Assembly (NCBI RefSeq): GCF_002237645.1
Contig: NZ_MJUZ01000001.1
Coordinates: 38,944 to 102,943 of the forward strand
Origin: Desulfovibrio sp. MES5
GTDB lineage: Bacteria > Desulfobacterota > Desulfovibrionia > Desulfovibrionales > Desulfovibrionaceae
DNA length: 64,000 bases
Reading direction: 5' to 3'
A program made the translations under genes and the position numbers. This document shows, piece after piece, positions 1 to 8,579 of this stretch; positions within the stretch are counted from its first letter, which is position 1; each line of letters opens with the position of its first letter. The notes under the pieces were generated by a model, which was not told where the DNA came from, made no database searches, and worked only from the letters and a program-made list of their open reading frames with translations.

Positions 1-2
1 CC

Positions 3-989
3 GTTGGCGCCGTGACTGCCGCTCCCGCTGCAACCGCCACTTTTGTGGATGGATCCGCCCTTTTGGCGGCGTCGTCCACGGTGCAGGATTCCGGCCAGGC
101 TCTGGAGCAGACTTCTGCGCAACCGGTTGACATGACCCCCATCGATAATCATCCTTGGTGGTTCTGGCCCCTTGCCCTGCTGGGGTTCTGCTTTATTCTC
201 GGCATCATCGCCGTCATGGCTGGCGTTGGCGGCGGCGTGCTCTTTGTGCCGCTGGTCAGCGGCTTCTTTCCCTTTCATCTCGACTTCGTGCGCGGAGCGG
301 GCCTGCTGGTTGCCCTGGCGGGCGCACTGGCCGCCGGTCCCGGTCTGCTGCGCCGCAATTTCGCCAACCTGCGCCTTGCCCTGCCCGTAGCGCTGATCGC
401 TTCAGCCTGCGCCATCGTGGGGGCAATGCTGGGTCTGGCTCTGCCCACAAATGTCATCCAGACATGCCTTGGCGCTACCATTCTGGCCATTGCCGTGCTG
501 CTGCTGCTTTCCAAAAACTCCGTGCGGCCCGTGGTGAACAAGCAGGATGCCATTGGTATGGCCCTGGGCATGGATGGCGTTTTTCTTGAGCCCAGCACCG
601 GCGAAGTGGTGGAATGGAAAACCCACCGCACGCTGGCGGGCCTTCTGCTCTTTATTGTCATCGGCATCATGGCGGGCATGTTCGGCCTTGGGGCCGGGTG
701 GGCCAACGTGCCAGTGCTTAACCTGCTTATGGGCGCGCCGCTCAAGGTAAGCGTGGGCACATCCAAGTTCCTTCTTTCCATTACAGACACCTCTGCCGCC
801 TGGGTTTATCTCAACCAGGGCTGCGTCATTCCCCTTATGGCGATTCCCTCCATTGTGGGCCTCATGCTCGGTTCTGTGGTCGGTGTGCGCCTGCTTGCCG
901 TGGCCAAGCCAAAGTTCATCCGCTACATGGTGATTTTTGTGCTTCTTTTCTCCGGCGTCAAAGCCCTCATGAAGGGCTTGGGCTGGTAG
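3..989 (+). CDS. Sulfite exporter TauE/SafE family protein, 5' end outside window
   Basis: A polytopic inner-membrane protein of the TauE/SafE (DUF81) family, whose members are proposed to export sulfite or other organosulfur anions. The reading frame is open from base 3 with no in-frame stop, so the true start and a signal-like N-terminus probably lie before the window; the GTG at 12 is only the first start codon visible. An Ala/Thr-rich exported stretch is followed by a hydrophobic segment ending in the glycine-rich GVGGGVLFVPLV signature (about residues 70-84). A second, similar repeat (FGLGAGWANVPVLNLLMG) begins near residue 228, as expected for the internal duplication of this family. 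The gene is followed after 35 bases by a DUF1634 gene, the usual partner, and then by signalling genes that may control it. Substrate is inferred only from family and from sulfate-reducer context. Confidence 0.85.
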   Translation, partial: VGAVTAAPAATATFVDGSALLAASSTVQDSGQALEQTSAQPVDMTPIDNHPWWFWPLALLGFCFILGIIAVMAGVGGGVLFVPLVSGFFPFHLDFVRGAGLLVALAGALAAGPGLLRRNFANLRLALPVALIASACAIVGAMLGLALPTNVIQTCLGATILAIAVLLLLSKNSVRPVVNKQDAIGMALGMDGVFLEPSTGEVVEWKTHRTLAGLLLFIVIGIMAGMFGLGAGWANVPVLNLLMGAPLKVSVGTSKFLLSITDTSAAWVYLNQGCVIPLMAIPSIVGLMLGSVVGVRLLAVAKPKFIRYMVIFVLLFSGVKALMKGLGW

Positions 990-1024
990 TTTCACGCCCG
1001 GACTGGACTTTTTGGGAGGATAGT

Positions 1025-1456
1025 ATGAATACTGTGGATGTTAAAAACAACATCAAGGCTTCACCGGCGCAGCTGCGTTACGCCGATACGCTGTTTTACG
1101 GTTCGCTTATAGGCTTTGTGACGATGCTGGTCACGTACGCCCTCTATGTGTTCGGCGTGCTTGAACCGCAGATTCCTCTTGATGAAATGCCGCGCCTTTG
1201 GACGCACAGCGCCGCCGCCTATCGTGAGGCGGGGAACATTCCCCAGGGGTGGGGCTGGCTTGCGCTCGTGGGCAAAGGGGATATATGCAATTTCCTGGGC
1301 ATTGCCTTTCTCGCGGCCTTGACGATTTTCTGCTTTGTGCAGCTTGCCTGGAGCCTGGCCCGGCAGAAGCAGTGGCTCATGATGTGCATCGCCATTGCTG
1401 AAGTGCTGGTTTTGAGCCTTGCTGCGTCCGGCGTGCTTGTGGCCGGAGCGCACTAG
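1025..1456 (+). CDS. DUF1634 domain membrane protein
   Basis: A 143-residue inner-membrane protein matching DUF1634. Three hydrophobic segments are visible: about residues 25-47, 88-108 and 117-138. The first is preceded by a short polar N-terminus, and a conserved-looking GWGWLALVGKGDICNFLGIA stretch precedes the second. DUF1634 genes commonly sit next to TauE/SafE exporters, as here, so a role as accessory subunit of the exporter is the reasonable inference; no biochemical activity is known to me. A good ribosome binding site (gggagga, 1014-1020) lies just before the ATG. Spacing to the upstream gene suggests one transcript. Confidence 0.8.
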   Translation: MNTVDVKNNIKASPAQLRYADTLFYGSLIGFVTMLVTYALYVFGVLEPQIPLDEMPRLWTHSAAAYREAGNIPQGWGWLALVGKGDICNFLGIAFLAALTIFCFVQLAWSLARQKQWLMMCIAIAEVLVLSLAASGVLVAGAH

Positions 1457-1537
1457 CCTGCCCGCCAAGGTCTGCGCGGCAAAAACGCACGGCTCCAAGC
1501 CCCAGTGCGCCTTGCGGCGCAGACCTCGGAGGAAACC

Positions 1538-3301
1538 ATGTTCGCTGTCATAAAAAACACGTTCGCACACCTGCTGGAAGTGCCCGATGCCGTGTCGCCG
1601 GCACGGTATCGTTCGCTCCGGCGGCTTATGACCATGCTGATGGTGGCGGTGTCTGTAACGCCGTTGCTGCTGCTCTCGGGCATAAGCCATGTGCAGTATA
1701 CCAGAACCCTCGAGCGTGAGGTGGAAGGCCCCATCTACGCGCTGGCCCGCAAGTCGCAGGCCGCTCTGGAACTGTATCTTGGCGAGCGTGAGTCCACCGT
1801 AAGCTTCATCGCCCATGCCTATACCTTCAAGGATCTGGCGGATGAGCGCACCCTTAACCGGATTTTTCTGTCCCTCAGAAGCGAGTTTCAGGGCTTTGTG
1901 GATATGGGGCTGGTCAATTCCGAAGGCATGCAGATTTCCTACGTGGGGCCGTACAAGCTCAAGGGCGTGGACTATTCGGGCAAGCCCTGGCTGCGCGAAA
2001 CGGAAATCAAAAGCCGCTACATGAGCAATGTTTTTCTGGGCTACCGCGGCTATCCGCATATGGTCATAGCCGTTCACAGGATGGAAGAAAGCGGCGTCTC
2101 ATGGACACTGCGTGTGGCTGTGGACACGCTGCGCCTGCAACAGGTGCTTTCTGCCGTGGGGCCGGAGCAGGATACCGACGTTTTTTTGCTGGACAGAGAA
2201 GGAGTGTTGCAAACAGATTCCCACCTCTACGGCAAAGCCCTGGAATCCTGCCCCCTGAACGCGCCCCCGGCCACGGCCGAAACCGTGGTGCGCACTATTA
2301 CCGAACCGTCCGGGCGCAAGCTCATGGTTGCCTCATGCGGGCTGGCGGGCACGGATTTCACGCTGCTGGCAGTCAAGCCTATGGCTGACGCCTTTCGCCC
2401 GTGGACAGCCCTGCGCACCGAACTGCTGATTGTTCTGTGCGGCGGCGTGGCGCTTATTGTCCTTGTGTCGCATCTGCTCATGAAGCAGCTCGTCAACAGG
2501 CTTCAGGCCAGCGATGAGCGCCGGGTGGCCGTTTTTGCCCAGATGGAGCACAACCAGAAGCTTTCGTCCATAGGGCGGCTGGCTGCGGGAGTGGCCCATG
2601 AGGTTAACAACCCCCTGGCCGTCATTTATGAAAAGGCCGGGCTGGCGCGTGACCTGATCAGCCTGGGTCAGGTAGGCGGCGAGGGCAAAGACAAGGAAAG
2701 GCTCAATACCCTGCTTGAAGGCATTGAAAGCACGGTGGAGAGGGCGCGCGGCATTACTCACAGGCTGCTGGGCTTTGCCCGGCGCATGGAGGCCAATCGT
2801 CAGAGCCTGCATATTGACGAAGTTATCGCTGAAACCCTGTCTTTTCTTGAGCGTGAGGCCAAGAACAGGGGCGTCAGCCTGCAAATGGAACTGGATGACA
2901 ATCTGCCCGAAATTGTTTCTGACCGTGGCCAGTTGCAGCAGATTTTTCTGAATATCGTGGGCAACGCGCTGGATGCCGTGACGGGCAGCCCGCTTCCCGG
3001 CGACACGAAGAACGGGCAGGAGCGCTTTGTGAAGGTGCGGTGCGTTCCCTCAGGCGGACAGGCGCTTGAGGTCACCGTGTGCGATAATGGCAAGGGTATG
3101 CCTCCAGAGGTGTTGCGGCACATTTTCGAGCCGTTCTATTCCACCAAAAAAGACAAGGGCACCGGGCTCGGCATGTTTATCACCTACGGTATCGTACGTC
3201 GTCTTGGCGGCGAAATCCGTGTGGAAAGTGAAGAGGGTCGCGGCAGCACCGTGCGCGTGATCCTGCCTTTGACCCCGCCCGACGGCTCTGTGGAGGTATA
3301 G
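1538..3301 (+). CDS. Membrane sensor histidine kinase with periplasmic dCache-like domain
   Basis: About 587 residues. The start at 1538 is preferred over an upstream in-frame codon at 1505 because ggagga (1528-1533) sits at correct spacing. Domains in order: a transmembrane helix (about 30-52); a periplasmic PAS/dCache-like sensor (about 53-285); a second helix (about 290-315); a HisKA dimerisation domain with phosphoacceptor His near residue 354 in AHEVNNPL; and a HATPase_c domain with N box NIVGNALDAV, G1 box CDNGKGMP, F box EPFYSTKKDKG and G2 box GTGLGMF. All catalytic boxes look intact. It is followed directly by a receiver, a phosphotransferase-like gene and two more receivers, so it likely feeds a phosphorelay. 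The ligand is unknown; the adjacent exporter suggests a sulfur-compound or stress signal (inference). Confidence 0.9.
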   Translation: MFAVIKNTFAHLLEVPDAVSPARYRSLRRLMTMLMVAVSVTPLLLLSGISHVQYTRTLEREVEGPIYALARKSQAALELYLGERESTVSFIAHAYTFKDLADERTLNRIFLSLRSEFQGFVDMGLVNSEGMQISYVGPYKLKGVDYSGKPWLRETEIKSRYMSNVFLGYRGYPHMVIAVHRMEESGVSWTLRVAVDTLRLQQVLSAVGPEQDTDVFLLDREGVLQTDSHLYGKALESCPLNAPPATAETVVRTITEPSGRKLMVASCGLAGTDFTLLAVKPMADAFRPWTALRTELLIVLCGGVALIVLVSHLLMKQLVNRLQASDERRVAVFAQMEHNQKLSSIGRLAAGVAHEVNNPLAVIYEKAGLARDLISLGQVGGEGKDKERLNTLLEGIESTVERARGITHRLLGFARRMEANRQSLHIDEVIAETLSFLEREAKNRGVSLQMELDDNLPEIVSDRGQLQQIFLNIVGNALDAVTGSPLPGDTKNGQERFVKVRCVPSGGQALEVTVCDNGKGMPPEVLRHIFEPFYSTKKDKGTGLGMFITYGIVRRLGGEIRVESEEGRGSTVRVILPLTPPDGSVEV

Positions 3302-3303
3302 AG

Positions 3304-3702
3304 ATGGCCCTGCGTATACTTCTGGCTGATGATGAAAAGGATTTTGTTGAAACCCTGGCGGAACGGCTTGAACTGCGCGGGCACAGCGTGCGCGTGGTTT
3401 TTGACGGCCTTGCGGCCCTCAGCGCCGTTGCTGAAGAAACGCCCGATGTGGTGGTTCTTGATCTGCTCATGCCGGGCCTGTCTGGCGATGAGGTTTTGCA
3501 CCGCCTCAAGGCCGCACAGCCTGATCTGCCGGTCATTCTGCTTACAGGGCACGAGGTCGTGGACGACACTGGGTTGTCGCCCGCGAGCCAGGCCTATGCC
3601 TGCCTGACCAAGCCACTGAGTTTCAATGTTTTTCTTGAAACTTTGGAGGCCGCAGTCCGTGAGTGCCGCGAGGCCGCGTCTCGCGAAGGAGGCCGCTCAT
3701 GA
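3304..3702 (+). CDS. Single-domain response regulator (receiver only)
   Basis: A 132-residue CheY-like receiver with no output domain. The acidic pocket is in LLADDEKD near the N-terminus, the phosphoacceptor is Asp53 in VVVLDLLMPG, the conserved Thr is in ILLTGH, and Lys is in CLTKPL near residue 103. It starts two bases after the upstream kinase stop. Its stop overlaps the next start as ATGA (3699-3702), so the genes are translationally coupled. A stand-alone receiver between a kinase and a phosphotransferase-like protein fits an intermediate phosphorelay carrier. Confidence 0.9.
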   Translation: MALRILLADDEKDFVETLAERLELRGHSVRVVFDGLAALSAVAEETPDVVVLDLLMPGLSGDEVLHRLKAAQPDLPVILLTGHEVVDDTGLSPASQAYACLTKPLSFNVFLETLEAAVRECREAASREGGRS

Positions 3703-4385
3703 ATACCAGTCAATGTACGGCCCGCCTGCTGGCGTCAGCAGTGCACGACATGCGCAACGTGCTTGCGGTGATTCGTGAATCTGCCGGGCTTGCGCAGGAT
3801 CTGGCGGCCATGGCTGACGCTCCCGCCGCCAGGAACGTGGGCGGCGGCGCTTTGGCGGGCAAACAGCGGCTTGAGGCCGCCCTGGCCGAAGCGCAACGCT
3901 CTGTGGGGCAGGGAGCCGCCCTGGCAGAGGCTATGGACTATCTGGCCCAGTCTGGCGGCGCTGAAAGCGGCGAACATAGCGGCCCGTGCGATCTGGCCCG
4001 CGTGAACCGCAGCTTTTGCCTGCTGGCAGCCCGTCAGGCCCGCGCGGCGCAAATTGGGCTTGTAAGCGGCGAAAGCGCCGAGCCCGTATGGGCGGCTGTG
4101 CCTCCAATGGACGTGCTGCGCGCCCTGCTTGAAATTTTCGACCTCTGCGCCTCGGTGGGCGGTCAGGTGCAACTGCGCTTCACCGCCGGACGTCGCCAGA
4201 AGGAAGAAGGTATTGTGGTGGAAGTGCTGGAAGGAGCCAACCGGGAATTGGCTCTGGCTGCCATGACGGGCAGTCCCATGCTCAGCGGCATGCGCCCAGG
4301 CTGGCGGGCCGCGCTCATGCCTTGGCGAGAGCAGGGGCCGCGCTTCTTTCTTTCACTTTCCGCCTGCGACTCAGATGCAGCATAA
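3699..4385 (+). CDS. ChpT-like histidine phosphotransferase (degenerate histidine kinase)
   Basis: A 228-residue protein starting at the ATG in the ATGA overlap, with gaagga (3685-3690) as ribosome binding site. The N-terminal helix carries VHDMRNVLAVI, a DHp-type sequence with a likely phosphoacceptor His near residue 16. The C-terminal half has the size of a catalytic domain but shows none of the N, G1, F or G2 ATP-binding boxes found in the neighbouring kinases. A DHp helix hairpin plus a degenerate ATPase-like domain of about 225 residues is the architecture of ChpT, which shuttles phosphate between receivers. It lies between two receiver genes, which fits. It could instead be a decayed kinase; family assignment is by architecture only. 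Confidence 0.6.
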   Translation: MNTSQCTARLLASAVHDMRNVLAVIRESAGLAQDLAAMADAPAARNVGGGALAGKQRLEAALAEAQRSVGQGAALAEAMDYLAQSGGAESGEHSGPCDLARVNRSFCLLAARQARAAQIGLVSGESAEPVWAAVPPMDVLRALLEIFDLCASVGGQVQLRFTAGRRQKEEGIVVEVLEGANRELALAAMTGSPMLSGMRPGWRAALMPWREQGPRFFLSLSACDSDAA

Positions 4386-4424
4386 CCGGCTCCGGCTGAT
4401 GTCCGGGCCTTCAAGGAGAGTTCC

Positions 4425-4898
4425 ATGACCAAGGAAGACATCAAGATTCTGCTGGTGGACGATGAAAAGCAGTTCGTGGACACGCTGGCCGAACGCCTTG
4501 CCATGCGCGGTTTCGTGGCAAGAGTGGCTTATGATGGTCCTGAAGCCCTGCAAGCTGTGGAACAACCCACGGACGTCATAGTGCTTGACCTGCGCATGCC
4601 CGGCATGGACGGTTTTGAAGTGCTGCGCAATGTGAAAAAGAGCAATCCGCAGGTGCAGGTGATCATCCTGACCGGACATGGCGGCGATGCCGAAGAGCAG
4701 ACCGCCTACCGTATGGGCGCGTATAATTTCCTGCGCAAGCCTATGGATATTGACGAACTGCTCAGCAGCATCCGCATGGCTTACCGCGACAAGCTGGAAA
4801 ATGCCATGGTGGCGGTATCTCTGGCAGAAGGCGGCGACTTTGATTCCGCCCGCGACGTCATGAATGAAAAGGACATTATGCAGGATCACGAAAAATAG
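4425..4898 (+). CDS. Response regulator (receiver with short C-terminal tail)
   Basis: A 157-residue CheY-like receiver: acidic residues in VDDEKQ, phosphoacceptor Asp55 in VIVLDLRMPGMDG, Thr in IILTGHGG, and Lys in FLRKPMDID. After the receiver fold (about residue 122) comes a tail of about 35 residues with no recognisable output domain. It closely resembles the receiver at 3304 in its N-terminal segment (both contain ETLAERL/DTLAERL), suggesting duplication within the operon. An AAGGAGAG site (4411-4418) precedes the ATG. Probable terminal or intermediate receiver of the phosphorelay. Confidence 0.88.
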   Translation: MTKEDIKILLVDDEKQFVDTLAERLAMRGFVARVAYDGPEALQAVEQPTDVIVLDLRMPGMDGFEVLRNVKKSNPQVQVIILTGHGGDAEEQTAYRMGAYNFLRKPMDIDELLSSIRMAYRDKLENAMVAVSLAEGGDFDSARDVMNEKDIMQDHEK

Positions 4899-4941
4899 AC
4901 AGGTGGCGGCGGTCAGATCAGACCGCCGTGCGGGAGCGGCC

Positions 4942-6228
4942 ATGCGCGTGCTGATTGTTGATGACGAGCCGGCGTTTGCCGGGCCTCTGGCCCAGCGTCT
5001 GAGCCTGCGCGGCATGGAAACGCGCACGGCCCATGATGCCGGTGATGCCCTGAATGTCTTGCACGACTGGCCTGCGGAACTGGTGTTTCTTGATGTGGGC
5101 CTGCCCGGCATGGACGGTGTGGCGCTGCTCAAGATCATGCGTGAAAAGCATCCCCAGACGGATGTGGTGATGCTCTCCGGCGCTGCGGATATGGGCAAGG
5201 CCGTGCAGGCCATGCGCCGGGGGGCTTTCAACTGGCTTTCCAAGCCTGTGGACCTTGAACAGGTGCTGGAAGAGTGCCGCAAGGCGCAGGAACGCGCAGC
5301 CGTCCGGCAGGAAGCAGCCCGGCTGGCGGAAGCCGCGCGCTGGCGCAGCCTGGGCCGCGTGGCGGAAGGTGTGGCCCACGAGGTGAACAACCCGTTGAAT
5401 ATCGTGGTGCAGGCCGCCGGGCTCATACGCGACTGCCTGGAAGAGCCCGAGGCGCAGGCCCTGCCGGATATTGACGAGCTGCGCGAGGCCGTCAACACCA
5501 TCCGTACGCAAAGCCTGCGCGTGCGCGAGATAACCCGCAAGCTGCTCATGGTCGGGCATGGGCTGGACGCGCGCACGGGCCCGTTGGACGTCGCGGCGAT
5601 CATTGACGAAGTTATAGAGCTGCTGCGCCACAGGTTTGATGCGACCGGCTTGCAGTGTCTGGTTGATCTTTCAGGCGCTTGCCTGCCTGAGGGGCAACGC
5701 ATGGCAGACGATCTGGCCGTTGAGGACTGTTTGCGACCCTGGGGGTCCGCACCGGAGTTGCGGCAAATATTTTTGCATCTGTTTGAAAACGCTCTGGATG
5801 CCATGCCCCACGGCGGCGTTGTGCGCGTAACGGCCAAGGTAAGGCGTGACGGCCAGGGCAGGAGCTGGTATGATTTGCTGGTGGCTGACACCGGCCCTGG
5901 CATAGCGCCGGACATAATGCCCCATATTTTTGAACCATTCTTCAGTTCGCGTGCCCTTCAAAGCGGATGCGGCAGTCATGACCAATACCATGACAGCCAC
6001 AGCGGCAGCGCCATGCGCCCCGGTTCTGCAGCACAATCCCATATGGGCCGCTATGCGGGTCTCGGTCTTGCCGTAGCCCGTTCACTGGCGCACGCGCGCG
6101 GCGGTGAGCTCTCCGCCGTAAACAGCCAGGAAGGCGGGGCAGTCTTCTGCCTCAGTCTCCCCTTGGCGCAAATGCCCTCAGCCACCGGTCAGGCTGTGGG
6201 CGACCGCTCTCCGGGCGGCGGCCTTTGA
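4942..6228 (+). CDS. Receiver-histidine kinase hybrid
   Basis: About 428 residues. The start at 4942 (MRVLIVDDEP) is chosen because it begins exactly at the receiver fold and lies after the upstream stop. Domains: receiver (about 1-120, phosphoacceptor Asp51 in VFLDVGLPGMDG, Lys in LSKPVD), HisKA (His about 146 in VAHEVNNPLN) and HATPase_c (N box LFENALDAM, G1 box ADTGPGIAP). There is no transmembrane segment, so it is cytosolic. Oddity: between the F box (EPFFSSRAL) and the G2 box (YAGLGLAVA) sits an extra Ser/Gly/His-rich stretch of about 25 residues in the ATP lid, where related kinases have a short linker. It is the last gene of the operon, followed by a strong terminator. Confidence 0.88.
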   Translation: MRVLIVDDEPAFAGPLAQRLSLRGMETRTAHDAGDALNVLHDWPAELVFLDVGLPGMDGVALLKIMREKHPQTDVVMLSGAADMGKAVQAMRRGAFNWLSKPVDLEQVLEECRKAQERAAVRQEAARLAEAARWRSLGRVAEGVAHEVNNPLNIVVQAAGLIRDCLEEPEAQALPDIDELREAVNTIRTQSLRVREITRKLLMVGHGLDARTGPLDVAAIIDEVIELLRHRFDATGLQCLVDLSGACLPEGQRMADDLAVEDCLRPWGSAPELRQIFLHLFENALDAMPHGGVVRVTAKVRRDGQGRSWYDLLVADTGPGIAPDIMPHIFEPFFSSRALQSGCGSHDQYHDSHSGSAMRPGSAAQSHMGRYAGLGLAVARSLAHARGGELSAVNSQEGGAVFCLSLPLAQMPSATGQAVGDRSPGGGL

Positions 6229-6270
6229 CGGCCGCCCCCGGGTGGCGTTGACGCGCAAGATGCGTCAATG

Positions 6271-6299
6271 AAAAATCCCGGCACGAACCGGGATTTTTT
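6271..6299 (+). terminator. Rho-independent terminator of the phosphorelay operon
   Basis: An 11-bp perfect stem (aaaaatcccgg / ccgggattttt), 6-base loop and T run, 42 bases after the hybrid kinase stop. The A tract on the left arm could also let it work in the other direction. Confidence 0.9.
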
Positions 6300-6786
6300 A
6301 TTTGCAGCTTTATCTGCAATGCTGCCGCCTGTCCGGCCATGCCATCAGATCAAACTACCTCTGAAATGCTTTATAGTTAAATTCGTCATTCTGCCGAATC
6401 CTGTGGTTTTTGGCTGAAGTTGCGCCATGTTGCGGGGCGCTGATCCTCGAGCAACTTTCAAGCATGTACCCTTTTTCAACGTTGCATGCTTTAAGGGGTC
6501 TGGCAGATTTTTGCGGGCGGTACGGCTGATGTTTGCCGTGCGCCCGTACTGCGGACACTGCCGCAGCAGCGTTTACTGCAACAGCCGTTGCTGCAACAGC
6601 CTTGGCCGCACGCCTTGGACGCAGCCGCCTTGTCATTGCAAAAGCCGATCAGCTTTTCCCAATGAACCGCCGCATCCTGCCAACAGTTCAGGTGTGAGCT
6701 CCTGCTCGCGTACGCAGTCGCGCGTCCTGCCTTTGGCGTCAGGCGGCAAAACGTGGATGGGCGTGTTGGATGCACCCGGCAAGGGG
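6300..6786. other. Intergenic region without a supported gene
   Basis: About 490 bases between the phosphorelay terminator and the end of the minus-strand DUF1311-like gene. Overlapping open frames exist on both strands, but none has a ribosome binding site or family resemblance. A run of tgctgcaacagcc-like triplets around 6560-6600 gives Cys-rich or Ala-rich frames that look like composition artefacts. Confidence 0.5.
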
Positions 6787-7383
6787 CTACTCGGCGTTCT
6801 CGCCGAGGTTGTTCAGCCATTGCGCCATGCGGGCGGTCTGTTCCAGATACCACATCGAAGCAATAAGCGGAGAAAGCGTGCCGCCGTCAGGGTCATACAT
6901 GGCGGAGGAGCCGTTTTTGCGCAGGCTTTCCCAGGCGACTACAGCTTCATGCAGTGACTTGGCGCGTTCTTCTCCCAAAACAGGGGCCAGGGCGACCTGC
7001 TTGAGGGCGATGACCTTCTCCAGTCGCTCCAATTCCGCAGCAATGCAATCCTGCATGTCAGTGGTCACGCCAGCTGCGCGGTCCATGCAGGCCTGGTAGG
7101 CGGGGCTGAACAGACTGTCAGCCTGTGCTGGAGAAAAGTCGTCCTGATCTGCATCCGGGGCGGTGCTCTGGCTGCCTGTCGGCGGATTCACGGAGGCAGG
7201 CGTATTGCCGACTGCGTTTGTCTGGGCGTTTTTTGCCGAAGGAGCGCCAGAGCCGTTCGTATGGACGGTCGGGGCTTCAGCGTGGCGCTCTGCGCTGAAT
7301 GCGGGTGGGGCAGTGAACAGTAGAGCCAGCATGGCCAACGCAGGCAAAATTACGCGAAAAGATTTCAGACAGCTTCGCAACAT
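6787..7383 (-). CDS. Exported DUF1311/LprI-like small protein
   Basis: A 198-residue protein. The start at 7383 is supported by AAGGAG seven bases upstream and by an immediate signal peptide (MLRSCLKSFRVILPALAMLA followed by a short hydrophobic run and Ala-X-Ala). A low-complexity Ala/Thr/Asn/Pro-rich linker covers about residues 35-90. The C-terminal part (FSPAYQACMDRA, then DMQDCIAAELERLEKVI) resembles the Cys-containing helical pattern of DUF1311 lysozyme-inhibitor-LprI-like proteins, with two cysteines spaced as expected. It should act in the periplasm; function is unknown. No operon partner: it is flanked by the S24 regulator on the same strand after a 230-base gap. Confidence 0.65.
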   Translation of the reverse strand: MLRSCLKSFRVILPALAMLALLFTAPPAFSAERHAEAPTVHTNGSGAPSAKNAQTNAVGNTPASVNPPTGSQSTAPDADQDDFSPAQADSLFSPAYQACMDRAAGVTTDMQDCIAAELERLEKVIALKQVALAPVLGEERAKSLHEAVVAWESLRKNGSSAMYDPDGGTLSPLIASMWYLEQTARMAQWLNNLGENAE

Positions 7384-7614
7384 CCTGGACTCCTTGATGA
7401 ATAAAACAACCAGCAGCTTCAGTGTACGCGCAGGGCCAGAGGGGCGCAAGGGCGGAGGCGCAGACGCAGCGCCACAAAGCTTCCGTGCGCAAGGTCTGTC
7501 TGACCGCCTGGGCAATTTCACGCTCAGCCGCTCTGACGGCTGCGCGAGTCGGTGCAGGCCGCGGCACTTTTGTGCAGCGTCAGATCATTTATCCTCGTTC
7601 AAAGGGCAAATGTT

Positions 7615-8304
7615 CTAACGGTATTCGCGCCCGGACCAGAGAACCCGGCCAATAACCCTGAACTGGTCGGCCATGTCGCCGCGCAAGTCCAAACTGACAG
7701 GGGGATATGCCGGATTGACGCTGTGCAGTATGATCTTGCCAGGAACCTTGTCAATACGTTTGATATAGATAGCGTCCTCAAAGCCCACTGCGTACAGGCG
7801 GCCGGGGCTGATTTCCGTCTGCCCCTTGTCCAGCAGCACCAGATCGTTGTCAAAGATTTCAGGCACCATGCTGTCGCCGGATACGCGCATCAGCACCATA
7901 CGCCTGGGGTTGCCCTTGCGGCGCAAAAAATCGCCTCTGAAGGCATAGCTGTCATCACTGCGTTCGCTGACCTCAAGGCTGCCCGTACCGGCGGAAAGCC
8001 GCGCTTCAGCCAGAGGAATATGGATAAGGTCTGCTTCACTGTCTGGCGAAGCTGCGGGAAGCTCACCCTCCGCCGCTTCGGGAAGGCGCATGGGGCCGCT
8101 GCCAAAGAAGAGCCAGTGCGCGTTTACGTTGGTTTCTGCCGCGCATTCCTGTATCCAGGCTGGCGGCACTTCGCCGCGCTTGCGCGCGCCGCTGACGGAC
8201 TGGGGGGTGATGCCCAGAGCGCGCGCCAGTTCAGCGTCGCTCGTGGCGTTCAGAGCCAGCATGAGCCTTTGCAGGGTCGCTTCGAAGCCGGTTTTTTCGG
8301 TCAT
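7615..8304 (-). CDS. CI/LexA-type S24 transcriptional regulator
   Basis: A 229-residue repressor-like protein. The start at 8304 is chosen at MTEKTGFEATL, immediately before the HTH. The N-terminal helix-turn-helix (about 8-60, with LARALGITPQSVSGARKRG) is of phage CI type. The C-terminal domain is a peptidase S24 fold with catalytic Ser145 in VSGDSMVPEIFDNDLVLLD, Lys182 in DAIYIKRID, and a possible Ala-Gly self-cleavage site in RLSAGTGS (105-106). It may therefore be inactivated by RecA-stimulated autocleavage or act as a stress regulator. A perfect 11-bp inverted repeat at 8494-8516, about 190 bases upstream, is a plausible operator. No phage genes are adjacent, so it could be a domesticated repressor. 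Confidence 0.85.
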   Translation of the reverse strand: MTEKTGFEATLQRLMLALNATSDAELARALGITPQSVSGARKRGEVPPAWIQECAAETNVNAHWLFFGSGPMRLPEAAEGELPAASPDSEADLIHIPLAEARLSAGTGSLEVSERSDDSYAFRGDFLRRKGNPRRMVLMRVSGDSMVPEIFDNDLVLLDKGQTEISPGRLYAVGFEDAIYIKRIDKVPGKIILHSVNPAYPPVSLDLRGDMADQFRVIGRVLWSGREYR

Positions 8305-8493
8305 GGCATACCTCGCGGGCCGCGTCAGCCGTGCCTTCAAGCTGGGCATGCCGCGCGGCGGGCCTTGATCAGCCCGTACACTACGGGCTGTGGGGTTTTG
8401 TGAGGGCTGGCAATGTTTCTGACGGGCGGCATGCCCACCAAAAGCGTATATGCCAGGGTCAGGCTATCAATCTTGATGCAGGCAGGCAAGGAT

Positions 8494-8516
8494 TTTATCA
8501 ACTTTAAGTTGATAAA
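8494..8516. promoter_or_regulatory. Perfect inverted repeat, candidate operator
   Basis: Arms of 11 bp (tttatcaactt / aagttgataaa) around one central base, in an AT-rich stretch between the S24 regulator and the FUSC gene. The lack of a loop argues against a terminator and for a dimeric repressor site, possibly the S24 regulator's own operator. Confidence 0.5.
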
Positions 8517-8579
8517 TGTTTTCTATGGGTAATCAAAAAATGATTGATGAAATATGTAATTGTTTTTCACTGCGTTGCG

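Noticed and set aside
4371..5915. A 514-codon minus-strand frame across the response regulators and hybrid kinase
   Set aside because: Composition-driven antisense shadow (Ser/Arg/Ala-rich) of clearly real plus-strand genes.
6491..6853. A minus-strand frame with a Cys-rich end (CGQGCCSNGCCSKRCCG)
   Set aside because: It looks like a metallothionein-type peptide, but it arises from a short tgctgcaacagc-like repeat, overlaps the real DUF1311-like gene and has no start signal.
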